In this document: one piece after another, positions 1 through 9,332 of the stretch | How the letters are laid out: each line of letters starts with the position of its first letter | How positions within the stretch are numbered: position 1 is the first letter of the stretch | Origin: Steroidobacter agaridevorans | GTDB taxonomy: Bacteria; Pseudomonadota; Gammaproteobacteria; Steroidobacterales; Steroidobacteraceae | Length of the DNA stretch: 64,000 nt | Reading direction: 5' to 3' | Assembly: GCF_009932555.1 (NCBI RefSeq) | Contig: NZ_BLJO01000001.1 | Span: 763,230-827,229, forward strand | Program-made: the position numbers and the translations under genes | Notes under the pieces: generated by a model | The model's database searches: none | What the model was told of the DNA's origin: nothing | Seen by the model: only the letters and a program-made list of their open reading frames with translations

Positions 1-2
1 GA

Positions 3-596
3 TTCATCGGACTGGCCGGCCCGTTCCTCGTCGTCCTGAGGCAGCGCGCGCAGCGCTTCGCCCGCTTCGAAGAGCAGATGCCGGACGCGATCGACATGAT
101 TCAGCGTGCGCTCAAGGCAGGTCATCCGTTCGGTCATTGTCTGAAACTGGTCGCCGAAGACATGGCTGAGCCCATTTCGCGCGAGTTCGAGCTCACCTTT
201 GCCGACCTCAGCTATGGCAACGATGCTCGGCGCGCATTGTTTGGCATGCTGCAACGGGTGCCCAGCGTCTCCGTCACTGCCTTGATCACGGCGGTGATCG
301 TGCAGCGTGAGTCCGGCGGCAATCTCGCCGAGAATCTCGCGAAGATCAGCGCCGTGATCCGCGGCCGCTTCCGCTTCCAGCGGCGTGTCAAGACACTTTC
401 CGCGGAAGGACGGCTTTCGGGTTGGATCCTGTCGATGAACCCGATCGTGCTGTTCGGCATCTTCTGGATGCTGCATCCCGAATATATCGCGCGGCTGACC
501 AATCACCCCAAAGGGCCGACGATGATTACTTGCGCGGTGGTGATGGGGTCGATCGGGATCCTGTGGATTCGACGCCTGGTCCGTATCGACGTTTAG
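3..596 (+). CDS. tadB: TadB-like type II secretion F-domain protein, 5' end cut off
   Basis: The reading frame is already open at base 3, so the gene starts upstream of the window. The visible C-terminal ~197 residues include the T2SSF-type segment with an FEEQMPDAIDMIQRALKAGH-like block, then two hydrophobic stretches near the C-terminus. TadB is an inner-membrane platform protein for Flp/tight-adherence pili and works with TadC. The next gene is a second F-domain protein 8 bp downstream, which is the usual tadB-tadC order. Family assignment is firm; the pilus function is inferred from family and order because the rest of the locus lies outside. Confidence 0.85.
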   Translation, partial: FIGLAGPFLVVLRQRAQRFARFEEQMPDAIDMIQRALKAGHPFGHCLKLVAEDMAEPISREFELTFADLSYGNDARRALFGMLQRVPSVSVTALITAVIVQRESGGNLAENLAKISAVIRGRFRFQRRVKTLSAEGRLSGWILSMNPIVLFGIFWMLHPEYIARLTNHPKGPTMITCAVVMGSIGILWIRRLVRIDV

Positions 597-604
597 GAGG
601 TCCC

Positions 605-1570
605 ATGGACGCAGTAATGATTGCCTTGCAGGACTTCCTCGGCGATAGCGGTGGAACCGGCATCCTGTTGATCGCGCTAGCCGCCGCTGCCGCGTTCGCG
701 CTCACCATGGGCCTTTCCGCGTTTGTCGTGGGATTGCTCGATCCAGTGCGGCGCCGGCTCGGACAGCTCGGCTCAGCCAATGGCGAGCGTCCGTCGATGG
801 CAACCAGCATGGCTGCGAATTTGAGTAACGTCGCCGCGCTGGTTGCGCCTCGCTCCAATCGCGAACGCCAACGCGTCGAGCGCCTGCTCATCCACGCCGG
901 CTATCGCTCGGCAAATGCTCGCACGCTGTACTACGGCACCAAGGCGTTGGCGATAATCGTTCTGCCTTTGGCCGTGCTGCTCGCGTCGCCGTTGCTGCCA
1001 AAGATCTCCACCAATCAGCTGATGTTGATGGCAGGCGGTGCGGGCTACTTCGGCTGGATCGCTTGCTCCGCGTGGCTCGATCGACAGGTCTCGAAACGTC
1101 AGCGCGCACTGCGCGTGGGCTTTCCGGACGCTCTCGATCTTCTGGTGGTGTGCGTCGAATCCGGCTTGGGCCTGGCGCCCGCCCTGGCGCGAGTCGCCGA
1201 TGAGCTGGCGGTGAGTCATCCGGCACTGGCCGACGAGCTTACATTGGTGAACGCAGAGATGCGCGCCGGTGTCGAGCGCGGCACGGCTCTCAAGAATCTG
1301 GCGGAGCGGACCGGATTGGACGATATCCGCGGCATGACCGCACTCCTGGTGCAGACGATGCGCTTCGGCACGAGCATCGCCGACGCCCTTCGTGTTTATT
1401 CGGAGGAGTTTCGCGACAAGCGCACGCAGGCGGCCGAGGAACAAGCCGCCAAGATCGGCACCAAAATGATCTTTCCGTTGGTGCTGTTCCTGTTCCCGTC
1501 CTTCTTCCTGGTGGTGGTCGGCCCGGCGATCATCGGTTTGATCGACGTGTTCAGCCAGCTCGGAAAGTAA
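605..1570 (+). CDS. tadC: TadC-like type II secretion F-domain protein
   Basis: This 321-residue inner-membrane protein has an N-terminal membrane segment (about residues 15-40), two central hydrophobic segments, an F domain with a GFPDALDLLVVCVESGLG block, and a C-terminal membrane helix. I chose ATG 605 because a clear AGGAGG lies 5-10 bases upstream. The frame remains open further upstream but would overlap tadB heavily. It is the second platform subunit of a Flp/Tad pilus machine and is probably co-transcribed with the preceding tadB. It is the last tad gene here: the next gene is on the opposite strand and unrelated. Confidence 0.88.
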   Translation: MDAVMIALQDFLGDSGGTGILLIALAAAAAFALTMGLSAFVVGLLDPVRRRLGQLGSANGERPSMATSMAANLSNVAALVAPRSNRERQRVERLLIHAGYRSANARTLYYGTKALAIIVLPLAVLLASPLLPKISTNQLMLMAGGAGYFGWIACSAWLDRQVSKRQRALRVGFPDALDLLVVCVESGLGLAPALARVADELAVSHPALADELTLVNAEMRAGVERGTALKNLAERTGLDDIRGMTALLVQTMRFGTSIADALRVYSEEFRDKRTQAAEEQAAKIGTKMIFPLVLFLFPSFFLVVVGPAIIGLIDVFSQLGK

Positions 1571-1576
1571 TCAGCA

Positions 1577-2380
1577 TCAGATCCCCTCCGACGTCTTCAG
1601 CACTCGCGCCTCCACCCCCTCCTCCCCCACCAACGGCACCACCTTCCTCAACGCAATCGTCGGAGCGCCCTCCGCGCGGCGCTCCGCACATACCGCCATC
1701 AAATATTCGTCCGTCGGCCGGTACTGCCAGAAACTCCACCGGCTCGCGTCATCCCCCAACTCCGGAGCGACCGCCAGATTTACTGCGCGCTCGTGCGGAT
1801 AATGAAAACTGAACTGCCCGAGCGGAATCGACAATCCCATGCCGCGCGCCTTGATATAGGACTCCTTGAAGGTCCAGTACTCGAAGAAACGATCCTGTTG
1901 CCGCTCCTTCGGCACGGTCGCGAGCTCGTCCACTTCGGTTTTGGCAAAGAAACGGTCGGCGACGCCGAGCGCGACTTCGCGGGTTCGCAAGTTCTCCACG
2001 TCGACGCCCAGCTCGCGATGTTTGGTGACGCCCAGAGCAATCAATCCGCGAGTGTGCGAGATGTTGAAGCTCAGGCCGCATTCATCGCGGCTGAGGTTCG
2101 CGATCTCCGGCCGGCCGTAGCGATTGTTCGCGAAGCGCCAGTCGGTGGGCTGAACGTGCAGATAGCGCGACAGCACGGTCCGCACCAGTGCGCGAGTCAC
2201 CAGGTAGCGCCGCTGGTCGTCGGGGAAATAAAAACGGAATTCTTTGCCGCGCTCCTCTTCGGTCAGCAGCGCGCGATAGTTCCGATGCAGCTCGGGATCG
2301 GCAATGTCGTGGTAATAAGCCAGCCACACGTCGATGTGGCGCTCGCTGGCGACCAGGGTGTCACGGGGAGGAAGTGTCAT
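1577..2380 (-). CDS. 4'-phosphopantetheinyl transferase superfamily protein (Sfp type)
   Basis: A 267-residue Sfp-type enzyme that would transfer the phosphopantetheine arm from CoA to carrier proteins of fatty acid, polyketide or peptide synthases. Seen directly: the GVDVEN magnesium-binding motif and the WTFKESYIKARG motif of the superfamily, plus the length of the Sfp class rather than the short AcpS class. The ATG at 2380 overlaps the stop of the upstream phosphoesterase gene as ATGA, so the two are translationally coupled. The frame is open further upstream, but that part lies antisense to nothing conserved and is rejected. No carrier-protein or synthase gene is nearby to name its substrate. 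Confidence 0.87.
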   Translation of the reverse strand: MTLPPRDTLVASERHIDVWLAYYHDIADPELHRNYRALLTEEERGKEFRFYFPDDQRRYLVTRALVRTVLSRYLHVQPTDWRFANNRYGRPEIANLSRDECGLSFNISHTRGLIALGVTKHRELGVDVENLRTREVALGVADRFFAKTEVDELATVPKERQQDRFFEYWTFKESYIKARGMGLSIPLGQFSFHYPHERAVNLAVAPELGDDASRWSFWQYRPTDEYLMAVCAERRAEGAPTIALRKVVPLVGEEGVEARVLKTSEGI

Positions 2381-3144
2381 AGCTCGTCGATGCAGAGGAG
2401 CTGACGCTTGGTGATGCGCTCCTCGCCAGGATATCCAAGGGCATTGTTGATGTACGTTACACCATCGATGGCGATGCGGCGATTGATATGGCTGTGGCCA
2501 TATACGTGAATGCTCGATCCCAGCTGGCGGATCTGCCGGTCCAGTCGCGAGCTGCCGAGCACGGGATCGAGCAGACGGTGCCGGCTTGGAACCTGCGCCG
2601 GTATCAGGTCGATGCGCGGCAGGAAATGAGAAAACGTGATGATCTTGCCCGCGCCCTGGCTCGAAATCTGCGGGTTTTGGTCCATGAAATAGTTGGCCAC
2701 GTCCTTCGGCGTAAAGTCTGCCGGCCAGCGGCAGGCGTGGAAATCCATCCACAGATGGTACAACTCGGCGCTGGGTTCGCCGAACGAATAATCGTACCAG
2801 CTCAGCATCGGCGCGATCAGCACCTCGCCGCGCCGATAGGGTTGCATGGAAGCGCCATTGCGTTCCACCAGCGCCACGACTTCTTCGAACTTATGCAGCG
2901 AGGTTCGCTGCGGCGCCTCGCCCAAGACCCACACGTCGTGGTTCCCCGGCACGAACAGCACGTTGGCGAAGCGGGACGCGAGCTCGTGCAGGCAGCTCGC
3001 CAGTTCGGCGGGCTTATGGGTGACGTCGCCGGCCAGGATCAGAACGTCGTCGCGATAGTCCGCGCGGGACAGCTGCCGCACCCATTGGAAATTAACGTCG
3101 AAGTCGACGTGAATATCCGACACGGCGAAGACTCTGGTAGCCAT
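2377..3144 (-). CDS. Metallophosphoesterase
   Basis: A calcineurin-like phosphoesterase of about 255 residues. The metal-binding motifs appear in order: DIHVDF near the N-terminus, LAGDVTH, VPGNHDVW and a C-terminal GHSHIN. The substrate cannot be told from sequence. The ATG at 3144 starts at MATRVFAVSDIH, which is where the family normally begins; a GTG at 3162 is an alternative start. It is the first gene of a two-gene unit, and its TGA overlaps the ATG of the phosphopantetheinyl transferase. The reason for that pairing is unclear. Confidence 0.83.
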   Translation of the reverse strand: MATRVFAVSDIHVDFDVNFQWVRQLSRADYRDDVLILAGDVTHKPAELASCLHELASRFANVLFVPGNHDVWVLGEAPQRTSLHKFEEVVALVERNGASMQPYRRGEVLIAPMLSWYDYSFGEPSAELYHLWMDFHACRWPADFTPKDVANYFMDQNPQISSQGAGKIITFSHFLPRIDLIPAQVPSRHRLLDPVLGSSRLDRQIRQLGSSIHVYGHSHINRRIAIDGVTYINNALGYPGEERITKRQLLCIDEL

Positions 3145-3203
3145 CGCCGGAGCATGGAGCACGCGCCCCGCTCTGTCGACACCTGCGCTTTACGGGCGAC
3201 GTC

Positions 3204-3752
3204 TCATTCGCAAAATTTCGCCAGGTTTGCCAGCGACGATGCAAGACCCGCGGCGTGGTCCTCCGGGCGGATGCCTCGGGGCACGTTCTCGCAACGAACA
3301 TCCACTCGCGTTCCTTCCGGCACCGGCATGAACGTCCATGTGATCTTCATCTCGCCCGCGTACGCCGGGTCGTCGGAATCGAACGTGACGCCCTGCGCAA
3401 TCAGCCGGTCGGGCACGAGCTCGACAAACCGTCCCTGCACGGAGTCGGAGCTCTTCGTTGTCTTGGCGGCAGCTGAGGGTTGGTCGTAGGTGAGCACCAT
3501 TCGATAAGCGCCGCCGACGCGTGGCTCGAATCGATCGATGCGGCCGCTCATGCCCTCCGGCGGCAACCAGGAAATGAGCTCACGCGGATCCATGTGCGCG
3601 CGATAAATTCTCTCCGGCGACGCGTGAATGACTCGGGATGCCGAGTCGACGCGGTTATACGACTCGAACTCATGCAGATAGCACGCCGGCGAGCTGTACT
3701 CGCGCTGTTCGTCTTCGTCATCCGGCGATGCCGCTCGCTTGTCGTTACTCAC
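3204..3752 (-). CDS. SRPBCC / AHSA1-like START-fold protein
   Basis: A 182-residue soluble protein. After about 40 variable acidic residues it shows the AHSA1 pattern: SRVIHASPERIYRAHMDP, then an IDRFEPRVGGAYRM strand region and a conserved late stretch (WTFMPVPEGTRVDV). Proteins of this family form a helix-grip cavity that binds hydrophobic ligands or partner proteins, but their roles differ widely. It is monocistronic and lies divergently from the catalase. Family is well supported; specific function is unknown. Confidence 0.8.
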   Translation of the reverse strand: MSNDKRAASPDDEDEQREYSSPACYLHEFESYNRVDSASRVIHASPERIYRAHMDPRELISWLPPEGMSGRIDRFEPRVGGAYRMVLTYDQPSAAAKTTKSSDSVQGRFVELVPDRLIAQGVTFDSDDPAYAGEMKITWTFMPVPEGTRVDVRCENVPRGIRPEDHAAGLASSLANLAKFCE

Positions 3753-3888
3753 GTCGTCCCCCGCTTTCGCTCAGGATACCGCACCGCCGAAGGCTCCGGC
3801 CATTACGGATAGGGGCTGAGGAACAGTGCTCGGCGGGCAAGTATTGTCTGCGGTCATCTTCGCGCACGCTCATCGAAGGAGCTTTCCC

Positions 3889-5526
3889 ATGACCGAACAG
3901 CATCGCACGCTGACGACCCGTCAGGGTCATCCAGTCACCGACAATCAGAGTCTGCGCTCCGTGGGCGAGCGCGGGCCTGCGACGCTCGAGAATTATCCGT
4001 TCATCGAAAAGATCACGCACTTCGATCGCGAGCGCATCCCCGAGCGCGTCGTACATGCGCGCGGCACCGGCGCTCATGGATATTTCGAGGCGTACGGAAA
4101 AATTGGCAAGGAGCCGGCGTCCAAGTACACGCGTGCGAAAGTGCTGACGCAGGCCGGCGTCAAGACACCCGTGTTCGTTCGCTTCTCCACCGTCATCGGC
4201 GGCAAGGAATCTCCGGAGACGGCGCGCGACCCGCGTGGCTTTGCCATCAAGTTCAAGACGGTCGACGGCAATTGGGATCTGGTGGGCAACAACCTGAAGA
4301 TCTTTTTCATCCGCGACGCCATCAAGTTCCCGGACATGATTCATGCGTTCAAGCCCGACCCGGTGTCGAACCGGCAGGAGCCCTGGCGCTTCTACGATTT
4401 CGTGTCGTTGCATCCGGAAGCGCTGCACATGGTGACGTGGGTGAAGAGCCCCTGGGGCATTCCCGCCGACTATCGGCACATGGAAGGCTCGAGCGTGAAT
4501 ACATATAAACTGGTCGACGGACGCGGCCAGGCGCTGCTGTGCAAGTTCTCTTTCGAGCCGAAGCTCGGCATCAAGAATCTCACTAGCAAACAGGCCGCTG
4601 AAATACAGGCGCGCGACGTGGGCCACGCCACTCACGATCTCTATGACGCCATCGAGCGGCGCGACTATCCGGAATGGGAGATGTGCGTGCAGCTCATGGC
4701 GGACGGCGACCATCCGGAGCTCGACTTCGATCCGCTCGACGACACCAAACGCTGGCCCGAAGACAAGTTCCCGCTGCTGCCCGTCGGCCGGCTGGTGCTC
4801 GACAAGAATCCGGCCAACGTGTTCGCGGAGACCGAGCAGTCCGCGTTCGGCACCGGCGTGCTGGTCGACGGCATCGATTTCTCCGACGACAAGATGCTGC
4901 AAGGTCGCACGCTCTCCTATTCGGACACGCAGCGCTATCGGGTCGGCCCCAACTATCTGCAACTGCCGGTGAATGCACCGGCGCAGGCGCCCGCCACCAA
5001 TCAGCGCGACGGCCAGATGGCTTATTTCGTCGACGACGGCGGCGAGAATCCGCACGTCAACTACGAGCCGAGCAACATCGGCGGTTTGCGGGAATCGCCC
5101 CGCTCCGGCCCGGACTATCACCAGTATGTCGAAGGCCACCTGGGCCGGTATCAAACCACCCGCACGTCCGACGATTACAAACAAGCCGGCGAGCGCTATC
5201 GCACGTTCGAGGCTTGGGAGCGCGACGATCTGATCGACAACCTGGCGACCGATCTGAAGCAATGTCCGGAGCAGATCCAGCTGCGCATGGTGTGGCACTT
5301 CTGGCACTGCGACCCGGATTACGGCACACGGGTCGCGCAGGGCGCGGGCATCGATCTGGAAAAGGCGAAGGCATTGCCGCCGCTAGAGGGCAAGCCCGCG
5401 CCGGGACAGAATCGCCAGGGCCCGACCTACTCCGATGGCGAGCCCGAAAGCGATACTCCGGAAGCCGGCGTGGCAGCCCGGCCGCGCAAGAGCGGCGGCT
5501 CCGGACGGGACATGCGGCATCGGTAG
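3889..5526 (+). CDS. Heme catalase
   Basis: A 545-residue monofunctional catalase that splits hydrogen peroxide. Visible landmarks are the active-site His in RVVHARG, the distal Asn region ([11 protein letters not shown]), the VRFSTV block, and the proximal heme-ligand Tyr in the [17 protein letters not shown] motif. The length and a short disordered basic tail fit the small-subunit clade with a C-terminal extension. ATG 3889 has GAAGGA nine bases upstream; the frame is open for 21 more codons, but those show no family similarity. There is no signal peptide, so it is probably cytoplasmic. A 520-residue reverse-strand frame covering it is a shadow. Confidence 0.95.
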   Translation: MTEQHRTLTTRQGHPVTDNQSLRSVGERGPATLENYPFIEKITHFDRERIPERVVHARGTGAHGYFEAYGKIGKEPASKYTRAKVLTQAGVKTPVFVRFSTVIGGKESPETARDPRGFAIKFKTVDGNWDLVGNNLKIFFIRDAIKFPDMIHAFKPDPVSNRQEPWRFYDFVSLHPEALHMVTWVKSPWGIPADYRHMEGSSVNTYKLVDGRGQALLCKFSFEPKLGIKNLTSKQAAEIQARDVGHATHDLYDAIERRDYPEWEMCVQLMADGDHPELDFDPLDDTKRWPEDKFPLLPVGRLVLDKNPANVFAETEQSAFGTGVLVDGIDFSDDKMLQGRTLSYSDTQRYRVGPNYLQLPVNAPAQAPATNQRDGQMAYFVDDGGENPHVNYEPSNIGGLRESPRSGPDYHQYVEGHLGRYQTTRTSDDYKQAGERYRTFEAWERDDLIDNLATDLKQCPEQIQLRMVWHFWHCDPDYGTRVAQGAGIDLEKAKALPPLEGKPAPGQNRQGPTYSDGEPESDTPEAGVAARPRKSGGSGRDMRHR

Positions 5527-5546
5527 TCTGAATATTGCAGCCAGTC

Positions 5547-5580
5547 GGAGCTGAGCCGATCCCCACGCTCGGCTCCGGCC
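5547..5580 (+). terminator. Hairpin after catalase gene
   Basis: An inverted repeat GAGCCGA (5553-5559) / TCGGCTC (5569-5575), with further pairing outside it, lies 27 bases after the catalase stop. There is no T-run behind it, so intrinsic termination is uncertain. Confidence 0.35.
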
Positions 5581-5635
5581 GAACATCGCGCGGCGTTTTG
5601 TCGAGACATCCTGGCAGGGAGCGCCGCTGAATGGT

Positions 5636-5665
5636 AATGTCCATTTATATGACGAATAGGACATT
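5636..5665. promoter_or_regulatory. Inverted repeat, probable operator upstream of the FadR-type regulator
   Basis: AATGTCC (5636-5642) and GGACATT (5659-5665) form a perfect 7-bp inverted repeat around an AT-rich core. The element ends 12 bases before the GTG start of the regulator, suggesting autoregulation. The core contains ATTTATATGA (5643-5652). Its exact reverse complement occurs at 13581-13590 in the divergent promoter of the sugar-acid dehydratase and aldose dehydrogenase genes. Confidence 0.5.
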
Positions 5666-5677
5666 CAAGTCATCGCC

Positions 5678-6421
5678 GTGATCGATACAACTCCCGCGGA
5701 GCTGCGGCTCAACCTTGGCCGGAACCTCACCCATGGCCTGCTCGATGCACTCGGCCGTGCGATCGTCACTGGCCAATACGACAATGGCGCCTTTCCCACC
5801 GAGGCGGAGCTGGCCAAACAACATGGCGTCAGCCGTTCGGTGACGCGCGAAGCGGTCAAGATGCTGACCGCCAAGGGCCTGGTCAGCGCCCGGCCGCGCC
5901 AGGGAACGATCGTGCAGCCGCGCTCGTCGTGGAATCTGTTCGACACCGACGTGCTGCGCTGGCTGTTGAATCGCAAGTTTTCGCTGGATCTACTCAGACA
6001 ATTCAATCAACTGCGCAGCGCCATCGAGCCCGAAGCGGCGGCGCTCGCGGCGCTGCTCGCCGACGACAACGACTTGGCCGCGATCAATGCCGGCCTGGAG
6101 CGGATGAAGGCGGCCGAAACCGGCGGCGAGCAGATTCTCGAAGCCGACATCGCCTTTCACGTGGCGGTGTTGAAAGGCTCCAAGAATCCTTTCTTCGCGC
6201 AGTTCCAGGACGTGGTCGGCACGGCGCTGCGCAGCTCGATTCAATTCACGAACCGCCTGAAGGGCCATTCGGCTAGCATTCCGGATCACGCCGCGGTCGC
6301 GCACGCGATCATGAAGCGCCAGCCGGACAAGGCGCGCGCGGCGATGAAGAAGCTGGTCAGCGATGTGCTCGACCTGATCGATGCGGCCGAACCCGGCAAA
6401 GCGGCCGCGAAGCGGCGCTGA
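5678..6421 (+). CDS. GntR-family (FadR subfamily) transcriptional regulator
   Basis: A 247-residue repressor-type protein. An N-terminal winged helix (about residues 15-80, with FPTEAELAKQHGVSRSVTREAVKML) is followed by an all-helical FCD ligand-binding domain (about 95-235). FCD metal-ligand residues are visible as D and H in the ADIAFHVAVL segment and later H residues. FadR-subfamily regulators of sugar-acid catabolism usually bind an aldonate or keto-deoxy intermediate. It heads the aldose-oxidation locus and convergently faces the TonB receptor gene, with stop codons abutting at 6421/6422. Start is GTG 5678, since no upstream ATG gives a better domain fit. Effector identity is inference. 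Confidence 0.88.
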   Translation: MIDTTPAELRLNLGRNLTHGLLDALGRAIVTGQYDNGAFPTEAELAKQHGVSRSVTREAVKMLTAKGLVSARPRQGTIVQPRSSWNLFDTDVLRWLLNRKFSLDLLRQFNQLRSAIEPEAAALAALLADDNDLAAINAGLERMKAAETGGEQILEADIAFHVAVLKGSKNPFFAQFQDVVGTALRSSIQFTNRLKGHSASIPDHAAVAHAIMKRQPDKARAAMKKLVSDVLDLIDAAEPGKAAAKRR

Positions 6422-9166
6422 TCAGAATCTGGCGCGCAAGCTCACGCCGAACGTGCGCTCGTCGTCCCGCACGTCGTGCGGGAACGATTCGTTGCCGAAG
6501 TAGCTGTAGTACCTGGCCTGCGTGAGATTGGTGCCGTCGATGCTGACCGTCAGGTAGTCCGTGAAGTCATAGCCGAGCGAGAAATCCAGCCGGCCATTGT
6601 CACGCACGCCGTTGAACTGCGCGCCGGCGCCCAGCGGCGCGAGCAGCCCGCCGAGCAACGCTTCGGTGTAGTCCGAACGATGCGTGTAGATCAACCGGCC
6701 GGTGACGCCCGACTGCTCATACAGCAAGCCGAGGTTGTAGCTGTACTTGGACACGCCCTGCAGCTCCTCCCCTTCCAGCACATCGTCCTGCGTGGTGATC
6801 TCGCTATCGGCGAGCGTGAAGTTCGCCATCGCGCCGAAGCCGCTCCAGAACCCCGGCAGGAAGTCGAAGAACATCTGCCCCGCCAGCTCGATGCCTTGCA
6901 GCTCGGCGCTGCCGACGTTGCGCGGACGCGTGATGTTGTAAGTAACCCCGCCGATCGTCTCGGGGTTGATGGCGTCGACGATGCGATCCTTGATGTCCCG
7001 GTAGTACAGCGCCGCTGACACGTAGTTGCTGCGTGCGAAGTAGTACTCGACCGTGAGATCGAATGCATCCGATCTCTGCGATTTCAGATTCGGGTTGCCG
7101 CCGAAGCCATTCGGACGAATGTTGGCGTTGATCGGCACCTCGTAGGTCAGACCCGGATTGAGATCCTCGAATGCAGGCCGCGCCATCGTGCGCGCTGCCG
7201 AGAAACGGAACTGCAGATCCGGCGACAGCTTCAAGCGCGCGCTGAAGCTCGGCAGGAAATCGTCGTCGCTGGTGTCGGTGGTCACCGGCGTCAGCACCGC
7301 GGGGGGATCCGGCTCCTCCGCGGTCGGCGCTGGCGTAATTGTGCCCGTGCCCGTGATCTCACGATCCGTCCGGACCATGCGGCCGCCGAGCAGGCCGTCG
7401 AGCTGCCAGCCGTTGCCGAACTCGAACAGATACTTGCCCTGCAAGTAGCCGGCGTAGGCCTGCTCGTTCGCATCGTAGTTGCGCGTCGGGTCCCAATCCG
7501 GATCGCCGGGCGGCGCTCCGTACAACGCACGCAATGTGTCGGTCTGATCGAGCAGGAAATTTCGGGTCGGTGTCAGCCAGTGCTGGCCACCGTTGATATA
7601 GGAAATGCTCGAGGGCGAGCGCACCAAAAAGTTGCTCGGCAGGTCGACCGAGCTCACCAGCGTGGCGCGATTGCCGCCGGGCGCCGGCGGGCCGCCGGAA
7701 AACGCACGAAACGTCGAATCGCGATCGGCATAACGAACGCCGAACTGGATCTGGCTGAGCCAGCCATCCAGGTCATACGCGCCATTGGCCGCGACCGCGA
7801 ACTGTTTGCCGACCGCGTCGTTGAGATCCTGGAACAAGCTGTTGGCGAAGCGGAAGTCGTCCGCGACGCCGAGCGGATTGCCAGCCATGCCGGTCGTGCC
7901 ATGCTTGTCGTCATCGATGGTCACGTCGACGGTGGCCACCTGTTTGCCAATGTCCACGATGATGATGCGGTTCTCGGTGTGCGAGCGCTCGTAGGAAACG
8001 TCGCCGTCGAAGTGCCACGAACCGAAGTTCCAGCGCACGCCCGTAGCGATCACATATTGGTCGGTGCCGCTGTCCCTGGCCTGCGTGCTGGTCAAACCCG
8101 GAACGTTGTTGAAGCGCGCCGCCTGGCCCACGCAGAGACTCTGCACAGGATCGGGCGGCTCGGGCGGATCAGCCTCGGGATCGCCTTCCGATCCCTGGAA
8201 GCCTGCATCGTTCACACGGTAACTGTCGCAACGACCCGTGGTCGTCAGGTTCGTGATGTTCTGGGCGGCAAAGATGTCGGAGAAGATGAAATCCGTCTCC
8301 CAGCGCGACTCATACTCGGTGTAGATGCCATCCGCGTAGATCTCCAATTCGTCGGAGGGCTTCCACTGGAAAGCTGCATTCACCTGCGGACGCTGATAGT
8401 CGCCGTATTGGTTCAAACCGCCGACACAGGTCGGCAGGATCGCGCCCGCGCCGCCCGGCGGGCCCTGAGTTCCCGAGCGCGGATCGCAGTTGAACGAGAT
8501 CGGCCGATCGAAATCGATGTCCGAGTAGGAAACATTCAGCAGCGCGCCCATCTCGCCATCGCCCGCATTCCAGCGATTGCTCACCAGACCGCCGATGGTG
8601 CCGCTGACCTTGTCGACATTGTCGCCATAGATGCCGCGCGTATTGACCGCCCCGCTCCAGCCCTGCTCGAAATCGAACGGCTTGTGCAGACGCAGGTTGA
8701 TGACGCCGGCCACGCCGCCTTCGATCAAGCTCGCGTTGCTCGACTTGAACACATCCGCGCCCGCCAGCGCTTCGGCCGGCAGATCCTGGAACGCAAATTC
8801 GCGGCCGACACCGGTGAAAATCTCACGGCCGTCGAGCGTCGTCAGAATGTCTGGAATGCCGCGAATGATGGGATTCGCGATTTCGTTGTTGTCGTTGACG
8901 GTCACCTGCACGCCCGGCACGCGCTGCAAGGCGGCCGCCGTGGTGTTGTCCGGGAACTTGCCGATATCGTCCGCGACGATCGAGTCCATCACCAGGTCGG
9001 AGTTTTGTTTGATCTCCGCCGCGGCTTCGAGGCTGGCGCGCAGGCCGACGACCACGACTTCCTCGATCTCGCCACTCTGCGCCGGCGTCGACTGGGCATA
9101 GGCTGCCGACGTCGTGCTTAGCGCCAGCGCCGCCGACCAGCGCAGGATGCCGTCAACCGTGCCCAT
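6422..9166 (-). CDS. TonB-dependent receptor (Xanthomonas/Caulobacter type)
   Basis: A 914-residue outer-membrane transporter. A signal peptide ends near the AYAQS site. It is followed by an EEVVVVGLRASL TonB-box-like stretch and the plug domain with DSIVADDIGKFPDN and LQRVPGVQV, typical of the TIGR01782-like receptors of polysaccharide utilisers. The rest is a beta-barrel ending in the aromatic signature FGVSLRARF. ATG 9166 has GAGG upstream and begins the signal peptide. By neighbourhood it probably imports oligosaccharides later split to galactose or arabinose. The substrate is inference only. Confidence 0.93.
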   Translation of the reverse strand: MGTVDGILRWSAALALSTTSAAYAQSTPAQSGEIEEVVVVGLRASLEAAAEIKQNSDLVMDSIVADDIGKFPDNTTAAALQRVPGVQVTVNDNNEIANPIIRGIPDILTTLDGREIFTGVGREFAFQDLPAEALAGADVFKSSNASLIEGGVAGVINLRLHKPFDFEQGWSGAVNTRGIYGDNVDKVSGTIGGLVSNRWNAGDGEMGALLNVSYSDIDFDRPISFNCDPRSGTQGPPGGAGAILPTCVGGLNQYGDYQRPQVNAAFQWKPSDELEIYADGIYTEYESRWETDFIFSDIFAAQNITNLTTTGRCDSYRVNDAGFQGSEGDPEADPPEPPDPVQSLCVGQAARFNNVPGLTSTQARDSGTDQYVIATGVRWNFGSWHFDGDVSYERSHTENRIIIVDIGKQVATVDVTIDDDKHGTTGMAGNPLGVADDFRFANSLFQDLNDAVGKQFAVAANGAYDLDGWLSQIQFGVRYADRDSTFRAFSGGPPAPGGNRATLVSSVDLPSNFLVRSPSSISYINGGQHWLTPTRNFLLDQTDTLRALYGAPPGDPDWDPTRNYDANEQAYAGYLQGKYLFEFGNGWQLDGLLGGRMVRTDREITGTGTITPAPTAEEPDPPAVLTPVTTDTSDDDFLPSFSARLKLSPDLQFRFSAARTMARPAFEDLNPGLTYEVPINANIRPNGFGGNPNLKSQRSDAFDLTVEYYFARSNYVSAALYYRDIKDRIVDAINPETIGGVTYNITRPRNVGSAELQGIELAGQMFFDFLPGFWSGFGAMANFTLADSEITTQDDVLEGEELQGVSKYSYNLGLLYEQSGVTGRLIYTHRSDYTEALLGGLLAPLGAGAQFNGVRDNGRLDFSLGYDFTDYLTVSIDGTNLTQARYYSYFGNESFPHDVRDDERTFGVSLRARF

Positions 9167-9176
9167 GACCTCGCCT

Positions 9177-9194
9177 CTCAAAACCTCTTTTGAG
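9177..9194 (-). promoter_or_regulatory. Short perfect hairpin in the TonB receptor leader
   Basis: CTCAAAA and TTTTGAG flank a 4-base loop, starting 11 bases before the receptor ATG on its coding strand. It could hide or expose the ribosome binding site, but this is only a structural observation. Confidence 0.3.
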
Positions 9195-9269
9195 AATGCT
9201 CGTCTGGGTAGCGGGCGACGAGACTGGCATGCCCGGACGGGAAACGGCTCACGTCCGGCGCCCAAGCGA

Positions 9270-9307
9270 AATAAGAAAGGGACGAAGCCGTCCGTGGCTC
9301 GTCCCTT
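9270..9307 (-). terminator. Rho-independent terminator after the glycosidase gene
   Basis: Read on the minus strand, AAGGGACGAGCC pairs with GGCTTCGTCCCTT (one bulge) across a short loop and is followed by TCTTATTT. It lies between the glycosidase stop (9333) and the TonB receptor start (9166). It therefore separates the enzyme operon from the receptor gene. Confidence 0.75.
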
Positions 9308-9332
9308 GGGGATATCGGTTATGGATACCCGA

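Noticed and set aside
3745-5307. 520-residue open frame opposite the catalase gene
   Set aside because: It mirrors the codon bias of a certain catalase gene, has no ribosome site and shows no domain pattern.
7580-9121. 513-residue frame opposite the TonB receptor gene
   Set aside because: Arg/Ala-rich shadow of a high-GC gene; no conserved motifs.
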